64,000 bases of DNA. Source: Lepus europaeus. Taxonomy: Eukaryota > Chordata > Mammalia > Lagomorpha > Leporidae. The notes under the pieces are model-generated. The model did no database searches. It was not told where the DNA came from and was given only the letters and a program-made list of their open reading frames with translations. The translations under genes and the position numbers were made by a program. The DNA is taken from contig NC_084832.1 of the NCBI RefSeq assembly GCF_033115175.1, positions 15,551,342 to 15,615,341 of the forward strand, written 5' to 3'. Below are positions 56,041 to 64,000 of this stretch, piece by piece; position 1 is the stretch's first letter, and each line of letters begins with the position of its first letter.

Positions 56041-57168
56041 CCATGAAATCTTATTGCTGTTTGATTTCCAGACAGCTTCTTGGGGCATCCTTCTATCCAT
56101 CGATTAGCTTGTGTGTAGTCTCCTTATAGGTACCACAAATGGAATATGCTTGTTTTGCTCTTTAAGACTGAATGGACCACATATCACAATATACTCTTTC
56201 CAGTCAACTGAATATACCATAAAACGTTCTTCAGTTGCCATAAAACACACCTTGAGTTTCTCGTATAGTGAAATGATGTGTAAATCTTGTCCAACTCCTG
56301 GCGTTGAGCTGTCTCTGGGCTGGAGAGAGAAGAATGTCATGTTAAATTGCAAATCAGACTGCTCTTTTCCTGGGTTTCCATGGACACCCCAAATAAAAAT
56401 ATCATTATTCTTCCCCATTATTTTCTTGAGAGTTTCCCCAACATATGCTTTAATAATGGGACTGATAATATTTCCTTAAATGCCTGCTTTTTAGCATGAG
56501 GTCACCCAAGCACAAAGGATACCCAGAGCAGACAACTGCATATCATGCAACTATGGCAGGCACCCAAGAAGGGAAATCTAACTGGGAGAACCAACAAAGC
56601 CAGAGAAACCCAGAACTTGAGTACACTAGAGCCTTTTCAGAAGCAAGAGGTTCCTAACTCATGGAATTTGAAATTCAAAGGCTACCTTCCCTTGCTGGCT
56701 GGTTCCAAGTGTGTCCAATCAAGATTTGGCCATTTCTGAATACCCTCGGTCTCCTACTGAATCCATTTGCTACCTGCACCCTCCACCTGGCAAGGAAAGC
56801 TTGTGTCATGCTGTACTGCACCCTTGCTCACCAGCAATAATAATGCCTTTCTTTCCGCAAGGGGCCGGCTTCACAGAACACAATTGTGAGCAGTGAGCAG
56901 GGACCCTATAGCAAGAGTCCTTTGTCTTGTACTTTATTTTCTTAACGTTTAGTGAATTTTTTGTTTGATGGTTTTCTGTAAAGCTTTTGATGAGTGTGCT
57001 TTGTTTTAATAAGAAAGTAATAAATGCTCTTGGCAAAAAAGTATGATAGATAAAAATGTGAAAAAGAATGAAAGTCTCTGTCCACTCTGTGCTCTGGCCC
57101 TCTCTTCAGAAGCAGCTTCTGTGATTAGTTTCCAAGGAACTGTGCCAGACTGTTAGGGTGGCCCCTGT
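56041..57168. other. Unclassified intergenic sequence
   Basis: Open frames of 104-122 codons lie antiparallel near 56104-56479; no family recognised. Confidence 0.4.
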
Positions 57169-57182
57169 GACCCTCATCTTCT

Positions 57183-57517
57183 TCTTCTTCTTTTTTTTGA
57201 CAGGCAGAGTTAGACAGTGAGAGAGAGAGAGAGACAGAGAGAAAGGTCTTCCTTCCATTGGTTCACCCCCTAAATGGCCGCTACGGCTGGCGCGCTGTGC
57301 CGATCTGAAGCCAGGAGCCAGGTGCTTCCTCCTGGTCTCCCATGTGGGTGCAGGGGCCCAAGCACGTGGGCCATCCTCCACTGCCTTCCTGAGCCACAGC
57401 AGAGAGCTGGTCTGGAAGAGGAACAACCGGGACAGGACCGGCGCCCCAACCAGGACTAGAACCTGGAGTGCCGGTGCCTCAGGCGGAGGATTAGCCTAGT
57501 GAGCCGCGGCATCAGCC
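57183..57517 (-). mobile_element. CSINE with 14-bp TSD
   Basis: Antisense young-type copy. Perfect TSD gaccctcatcttct at 57169-57182 and 57518-57531; a (CTT)n run sits in its tail. Confidence 0.95.
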
Positions 57518-57531
57518 GACCCTCATCTTCT

Positions 57532-58640
57532 GATTCCCCGCCCCCACCATGAGTTATCCCTTGCTTTGAGGTGGCAGGACCCATGACTTCCTTGTGACCA
57601 ACAGAATGCAGCAAACAGGAGGACACACAGATCACATGTATGTTATCCTGTGATAAGTCATATAAGACAGTCACCATCATTTTGCTTGAATTGACTACTC
57701 CCTGCTGACTGAAGAAGCAAATGACCAAGCTGGGAAGCCATGAGACAAGAGAAGAGTAGCCTCCCACCCACAAGCAGCTGGTGAAAAAGTAAAGCTCTTG
57801 GCCTATTACACAGCACCCCAAAACTGGTTGCAGGGATTGCTACAGAACCCCAAAAACTGAGACCATGCGCCTGGCACAAAACATGGCCATCGCTGACACT
57901 GGGCTGGTGGGAGAAAGAAGGAGCTTATTTGTAATGTGCAGAGCGAGGAACCAGGCAGCTAATGCTAATTCCTGGGCTCCAAGGGGTTAAAGGCAGTAAA
58001 TCTTATCGTTCACACTTGGGTATGAGCAGAGTGTGATCAGTTCGTAGGCGGGGCCTCTGCTTGGTCCACAGAGCCCATGGACTTCCTTTGATTGGTAGTG
58101 GTAGGGATTAATGTGTCTCTTTTGGAATAGCAATGGTGAGCTCCACTCTCTGAATTTAAGGGTAAATTGGGTATTACTTTGATCAGGGCTAGCATTGAGA
58201 TGCCAGCTATAGGGGCAATTCGAGTCTTTGTGATTCAGGGTCATGGTTCTGGCTTTACCCTTCTGTCATGCCCTTAACTTCAGGAGTTATTATGAACAAA
58301 CTGCAAGCTAAGGAAGAAACACTGGGGCTTGATAAAGTGTACATCAGAGGCATCAGGGTAGGGCCAGGCATGAAGCCCTGTAACAAAGAAAATTCTACCA
58401 ACAACCACCTGTGTTTGAAAGCAGCTAGTTCTCCAGTCAAAATTCCAGATGTAAACTCTGTCCTGGAATGACAGACTCTCACTAACCAATGGTGGGACTC
58501 CTGACCCACAGAAACTCTCAGGCAGCCCGTGTGTTGTACTAAGAGTTAAGGCTATGGTAACATTTTTACCAAATGCTAGGAAATAATCCAGTGCCCTTCC
58601 ATAAATAGCATGCATATGCAAAAGATTTATACATACTTGT
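57532..58640. other. Unclassified; possibly old LTR material
   Basis: Parts (for example gaccaacagaatgcagcaaac at 57597, and gcggggcctctgcttggtccacagagc at 58047) feel like degraded LTR sequence, but I cannot name a family. Confidence 0.25.
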
Positions 58641-58815
58641 TTGTTGCTCTAATCTTAGAAATTATTTAAATTGGTAATTTCTACATCTACCCCTTTATTT
58701 TTAGGGCTGTATAATATTCCAGTGATTGAGGGTATGCATTTTATGTAGTCGGTCCAACTTTCAATAAAATTTTAGGTTGTTTCCTTGGCATTCAAAGTAT
58801 TCCACCCTATAATCA
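58640..58815 (-). repeat. Ancient L1-like fragment
   Basis: gggctgtataatattccagtg ... ttttaggttgtttccttgg, the usual antisense L1 phrase, heavily decayed. Confidence 0.5.
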
Positions 58816-59207
58816 GAAAAATAAGAACAATCTACTGGTTAGGGACAGTAAATTGCTTTCCAACATGCCTCTGCTTCAGGTTCTGCCTGCATATCTAATT
58901 TCTTTTCTACTATTTCTTCCAGCTGTGGACTTCAGTAGGGTTCATGGTCATTTCAGTTTGCCCAGAACAGAGAACCTTTTTGGGTATGAGGGATTTTTAG
59001 CATGGAACCAGAGATAGTCCCAGGAAAAAGGGGGATAATTGATTGCTCTATAACCCCTTTAAAGGTTCAATACAAAGGGGACATTATAATCCAATAATTT
59101 CAGGTACCTTCCCCCTACCTGAGAGATGCAACCATCCCTGTGCCTGGCCTTGGCTGCACACAGGTCTGGTTCTCAGCTAGGGGTTCCTGTGAGGCCTATG
59201 TTAAAAT
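58816..59207. other. Unclassified sequence
   Basis: Nothing supported. Confidence 0.35.
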
Positions 59208-59217
59208 TCAATATGCA

Positions 59218-59591
59218 GGGGCCAGCGCTGTGGCATAGTGAGTAAAGCTGCCGCCTGCAGTGCTGGCATTCCATATGGGCTCTGGTTCGAGTCTTGGCTG
59301 CTCCACTTCCAATCCAGCTCTCTGCTATGGCCTGGGAAAGCAGTAGAAGATGGCTCAAGTCCTTGGGCCCCTGCACCCACGTGAGAGACCTGGAGGAAGC
59401 TCCTGGCTCCTGGCTTCAGATCAGCACAGCTCCAGCTGATGCAGCCATCTGGGCAGTGAACCAGTGGATGGAGGACATCTCTCTCTGTCTCTCTCTCTCT
59501 GTCTCTCTCTCTCTCTGTCTCTCTCTCTCTCTCTCCCTCTCCTTCTCTGTGTAATTCTTTCAAATAAATAAAGAAATCTTTTTTAAAAAAG
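59218..59591 (+). mobile_element. CSINE with 10-bp TSD and expanded (CT)n
   Basis: Full old-type copy. TSD tcaatatgca at 59208-59217 and 59592-59601. Its TC-rich 3' block is expanded to about 60 bp (59479-59540). Confidence 0.94.
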
Positions 59592-59601
59592 TCAATATGC
59601 A

Positions 59602-61780
59602 AATGTCTATCTAATGTTAAAGCAAATGGAAAACTAATGTTTCAGAACAGTAATTTACCTCTTTTTATCAAAGGGATAAACCATTCAACCTAAAAGAATA
59701 TTAAGCCTCATACGACTGGGATTATTACTCCATAAAGCAAAAATGGCTCTTTTATTGTCACCTAAATAAAGCTACCATCAACCTGGAACACATCAGCCGG
59801 AGAGTCCCTGAGAAAAGAGAGGCTGCAGAAATGTGACCCGAGGACCTTGCTGGGGTGGGAGGCACGCTGGCCAGGGGCCCTGAGCAAGTTGCCTCCTTGT
59901 CTCTGCATTTCAGTTTCCCCATAGACAGGGCACAGTGCATGATAGGTGTTTCATGAACAGAGGCTCCATGCCTCTTCCTCTCCCAGGAGTGGACAAGTAT
60001 GTCACGCTGCACGGGCAGGGGTGGACATACATTCCCAGGGAGCAGGATGAGCACATTCTAACCAATGTTGTCCAAAATATTAAATACACTTGGGAAAGGG
60101 CAGGGAGAGGAGCCGGAAGACAGTGTGTAGCACAGCTCACTTCTCTGCACTCTGAAAGCTGAAGAACGGAGTTTGCTGTCGCATCCCTACCACATTTAAG
60201 GGCCAGAGACAGGCAAAGCTCTCCAGTAGCACCTTTGAGGGCCCCACAAGGAACACTGGCTTGGAGATGCTTTCTCGTGTGCATGGAAAGATCTCCTGCA
60301 TCAAGTTTACCACTTTGCATTTCATGGCAGGTTTTAAAAACTATCATTTTCCTTAGAAGGGAAGGAAAAACACACTTTCACATACCTGAAGGGCTATAAA
60401 TTAAAGCACCTTTTAGCCTTCTCTTTTCTGAGCTTGAAAAACTCAACTCGCATACCATTTCCTCAGAAACAGCAAATGCACTTGTGTGGCAGCTTTGGGC
60501 GTGCAGCCACAGCTGTCATTACCGGGTCACAGTGCTCAGAGACTGCGAGAAAGCTGTTACCTGCGCTTGCCAGTTCAGCAGGCAGGCTAAGTGGAATCAC
60601 AAAGGGCCCCAGGCAACGCCATCCTCCTTTCCCTTGTGATCCCTCTAAATAGAGTCACAGATGCTTGTGTTGGCTGCGTTCATTTGCGAGTGTCCTGTCT
60701 GCAGTAGGGCACTCACACATATGGCTCTGCATTAGCAAAGGGAAGCAACATAATCAAGTGAGAGCAATGAAACGCGATAATGACCACAGAAGGCCACTGG
60801 AGACTCTTAGAATCTACAGGAATCATTTTTGCTTCCTGTGGTCACTGGGGCACAGCCGTTTGTTCCCAGCCTCCTTTGTTGGCTCTTGTTCTTCTGTTGG
60901 GATGTCCACAGGAATCTGTCCTGGGACCCCTTGGCTTCCCGATCTGTGCTCTTCCTGCATAGCTCTACACGTCCCACTTCAGTGTCATTTATAGGACAAT
61001 AAATCTCACATTTCTGAATATCAAGCTCTTTTAAAGGCCACCAATCCTCAGATACCTGGAGTTGGTCCCGTGTCCCCTGGGCCCGTGGGAATGAGATGAA
61101 GTTCTTTCTGCTTCCTTCTTTCCTTTACCCTGCACACGTAACCAAGTGTTCTGAGAACAACTCTGTAGTCTGAATCAATGTGGCTTTTTCAATTTCTTGT
61201 GCCTGAACCCAATCATCACTACTTATGTGGATGTGATTTTTTTCACTAAAATGGTTTGAGGCACCTGCTTCATGTCTCCAAATTATGAAGAGGATTGCCT
61301 GAAGTCACACGGTAAATAAATGACAGTACTAAATGACACAAAAGACCTACTCTTAGTCTCACACATCATGCTGCTTTCAAGAATGTTCCAGAACATTCTT
61401 TCCAGTGCAGAGACAAATACACAGAAAGTAATTTCAGTGCGATGTATATAAATATCTGGCATGCTTCTCAAAAGCAAAAACAAACTAGAACAGCTTTGGG
61501 GCTTAGGAATAATTTCCTCAAGGGAGCCAAATTGATCTGTGGAAATTCCTTTCACGGAGCCTGGCCTCTGTTCATTTATCTGCGTGGCTTTGCTAACTTG
61601 GGTCACGTGCCTGGATAATGATGGCCCAACTCTGAAAACCACCATGCCATTGGGGACTCTTCCTTGGCCTCTTCATGTTAATGAGATCTCTTCTACTCTG
61701 GGCTCTTTAGTTGTCTGGATTTATTTTTACAGTGTCCCTTATATTGTATTTCAATATAAGATGAGTTTGTCAAGTGTTTA
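59602..61780. other. Mostly unclassified intergenic sequence
   Basis: A MIR-like scrap lies near 59880-59945 (gcaagttgcctccttgtctc...tcagtttccc). Otherwise no gene, exon or repeat supported. Confidence 0.4.
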
Positions 61781-61795
61781 AAATTATTAGGTGCA

Positions 61796-62137
61796 GGCCA
61801 GTGCCTTGGCTCAATAGGCTAATCCTCCGCCTGTGGCACCGGCACCCCGGGTTCTAGTCCCAGTCAGGGTGCCAGATTCTGTCCCGGTCACTCCTCTTCC
61901 AGTCCAGCTCTCTGCTGTGGCCCGGGAGTGCAGTGGAGGATGGCCCAAGTCCTTGGGCCCTGCACCCACATGGGAGACCAGGAGAAGCACCTGGCTCCTG
62001 GCTTCGGATCAGTGCGGTGCGCTGGCCGCAGCACACCAGCCGCAGCGGCTATTGGGGGGGGGGGTGAACCGACGGAAAAAGGAAGACCTTTCTCTTTGTC
62101 TCTCTCTCGCGCGCTGTCCACTCTGCCTGTCAAAAAG
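61796..62137 (+). mobile_element. CSINE with 15-bp TSD
   Basis: Young-type copy with an intact-looking A box (tggctcaatagg, 61807-61818) and B box region (ggttctagtcc). Perfect TSD aaattattaggtgca at 61781-61795 and 62138-62152. A G9 run at 62053-62062 is internal. Confidence 0.95.
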
Positions 62138-62152
62138 AAATTATTAGGTGCA

Positions 62153-63866
62153 ATAGGTACTTAGAGAATCTATAGGGAAGAGTCTAAATATCTTACTCCT
62201 CTTGGCAAAACTTGACACACATGATCATGTTCTTCCTGGATGGCCTAAATTTCTTGAAAACGGAAGTCATAAGTGTTGTTACAAATGTCACTGAATGAAA
62301 ATCAAAGTAATAGGGTTGCTACTCATGCAAGGAAAATATATACAATGATTTCCCTTGTTTTTTTTTTTTTTTTTCCAACGAATCACTGAAGACTCACTTG
62401 CCCTTCTTAGCAGAATACTTAGTATTTCTTTTAGGTTTCCATAGTTCCTAGCCCAATTCTTACGAATCTTGGGGTTGTACTCAGTCCAAAGTAGATAATT
62501 CTGTTTCCAAACGTTAGGAGGAGAGAGATACCGGGGAAGTCCAATAAACCCAACCCCACAAAGATTTGAATGAGTCTCCTTAGTCCAGATCCCAGTGAAT
62601 AATTGTGGCAGTGACCTGCCTAGATCGAGGTGAGCATGCTCAGAGGAAAGTGTTGTCCATACTCACTTGGGCAATGCCTGCCCTCTTCCCAACCCTGACA
62701 GATTTGTGCTGAGCCAGGCCTGAGCCTGATCTACTTCCTTCCCAGTGACTTCTTGTGGAGAAGGAAAATGGTAGAAATCTTATTGCTGGCACATCTTGAT
62801 TAGTGGTAGTAGTAGGTCTACTCTCACAAGTTCCTATGAGTTTGGAACTCTGTGAGTAAGGGTTATGGTCTCAGATTTCCCCTTCAAAGCTTAACATCTT
62901 CAAGAACATCGGTCTACTCTAGTGCGATTCATGGTTCCCAAGAGTTCTCAGAGAGGCAGTGTATACTGACCTGCATGCTATCTTGTTAGAAGTTTATCAC
63001 ACATTGACGATGCCTATGTGCCTTGCATTTCCCTAGGATCCTTTCCATAAAAACTGAAAACCTATCTCACCTGTAGGCATAGAAATAGCTGGCCCAGTTT
63101 AGTGGATACTTTTATCCTCTAAAAGACGGGTTCACTTTGCAACCCAGGTGATAGGGGCCTGAAATTCACATAACACACACACACACAATTAAACTAAAAT
63201 ACAGGGCTCCTGTTATCAGTGGGCATCCAGGGCTGCAGATAAGCAAACATCCACCCTCAGGACTAAGGCTGCCCTGCCTCCTGGAAAAACACTTCCCTCT
63301 ACCTGCCCTAGGGGTCCCTTGGAAGGCACATGAAATGAAGAGTTGCCAAGTCAAAGTTGCACAGTGCTTTGCAGCAGAGAGGGTGTCAGGGTGAGAAGCA
63401 CTTGAGACAGAAAGACAAATGGGTGAGCATGCCAATCTTTCCTCTCAAACAGCAGGAGCGCAATGAGTTCTTGCATAACAAAGTGGCTTCTTCTGTCACT
63501 AGTGCCAAGTGTTCATCTTGTATCCCTGGATGTTTCGATTTGTGGTTCTGCAGATACTCATGAATTCACAGATATTTTCACAGTTGCTCATGGGTGGCCG
63601 AAGGGCGTTTTGCAGGGCTAATAATTCATATTACTATTAAATTTGTATAAATGTAGGCCTAGGTGTAATATACAAGAAGGATGATGCTAATTCTTTATAT
63701 GGATAACTAGAACTTTGAACGCAAGTTTAAAATTTATTTTTCAAAGACATTTACAATGGTATTAATAGTTTCTAAACAATTTTGAGAATTTTAGTCAAAT
63801 TTTTGAATTTTTGATACAAAGCTTTTTTTTTTTTTAGCAAGTACAGGGCTTTATTTTATTTTAAAG
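62153..63866. other. Unclassified intergenic sequence
   Basis: T runs at 62359-62374 and 63824-63834 and a short (CA)n at 63173-63187; no gene or repeat otherwise. Confidence 0.4.
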
Positions 63867-63867
63867 A

Positions 63868-64000
63868 CTTCTTTTTTTTTTTTTTTTGACAGGCAGAGTG
63901 GATAGTGAGAGAGAGAGACAGAGAGAAAGGTCTTCCTTTTTGCCGTTGGCTCACCCTCCAATGGCCGCTGTGGCCGGCGTACACGCTGATCTGAAGCCAG
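63868..64000 (-). mobile_element. CSINE, cut by the window edge
   Basis: Antisense young-type copy; the tail and 3' module are inside the window, the 5' half lies beyond 64000. Confidence 0.93.

Noticed and set aside
56104..56479. Antiparallel 104- and 122-codon frames
   Set aside because: Mutually overlapping, no domain, neighbouring old repeats; chance.
1..64000. CRISPR arrays, operons or bacterial-type systems
   Set aside because: No regularly spaced direct repeats with unique spacers; repeat content and gene structure are clearly mammalian.

Overview
The window is mammalian genomic DNA, most likely rabbit (Oryctolagus cuniculus) or another lagomorph. The evidence is the dense population of tRNA-derived C-type SINEs (CSINE; ggccggcgccgtggctca-type 5' ends, TC-rich 3' ends) and L1 elements whose 3' UTR ends in a purine/G-rich tract followed by an AT-rich ATTAAATAAAAGTT-type tail. 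Species is inferred from repeat types, not from a database search.

One functional protein-coding gene is visible: an intact, intronless coding exon for the 2-oxoglutarate/dicarboxylate receptor OXGR1 (GPR99) at 4268-5281 on the + strand. It has a plausible splice acceptor just upstream and candidate polyadenylation signals downstream. Everything else looks intergenic or non-coding.

Layout. 1-1.1 kb: an L1 with its 5' part inverted, running off the left edge. 1.4-3.8 kb: L2, MIR, an old CSINE and a mariner-type MITE split by a CSINE and an L1 tail. 4.2-6.4 kb: OXGR1. 7.6-12 kb: ancient L1/LTR-like sequence riddled with CSINEs. 13.6-22 kb: CSINEs, old L1 tails, a CSINE/L1 deletion junction and an ancient L1. 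22.4-38.9 kb: CSINEs, three MaLR (MLT1/MST-type) LTRs, a Tigger-type element, two mariner-type loci, a micro L1 insertion and MIRs. 39.07-48.64 kb: a deeply nested L1 block, in which an old HAL1-like element is split by an almost full-length but internally deleted L1. That L1 is itself split by an antisense L1 5'UTR-ORF1 fragment, and a CSINE and an L1 tail sit in the 3' part of the HAL1-like element. 48.8-64 kb: more CSINEs, simple repeats, an 84-bp L1 micro-insertion, MER5A, MIR and unclassified unique sequence.

The genes do not form an operon or system. The interest lies in the insertion history, which can be ordered because target-site duplications (TSDs) are readable at many junctions. 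I found no previously undescribed biological system. The most unusual object is the antisense L1 5' fragment at 42897-44745: 14-bp TSD, no poly(A) tail, and a 3' end 11 nt past an AATAAA hexamer inside ORF1.
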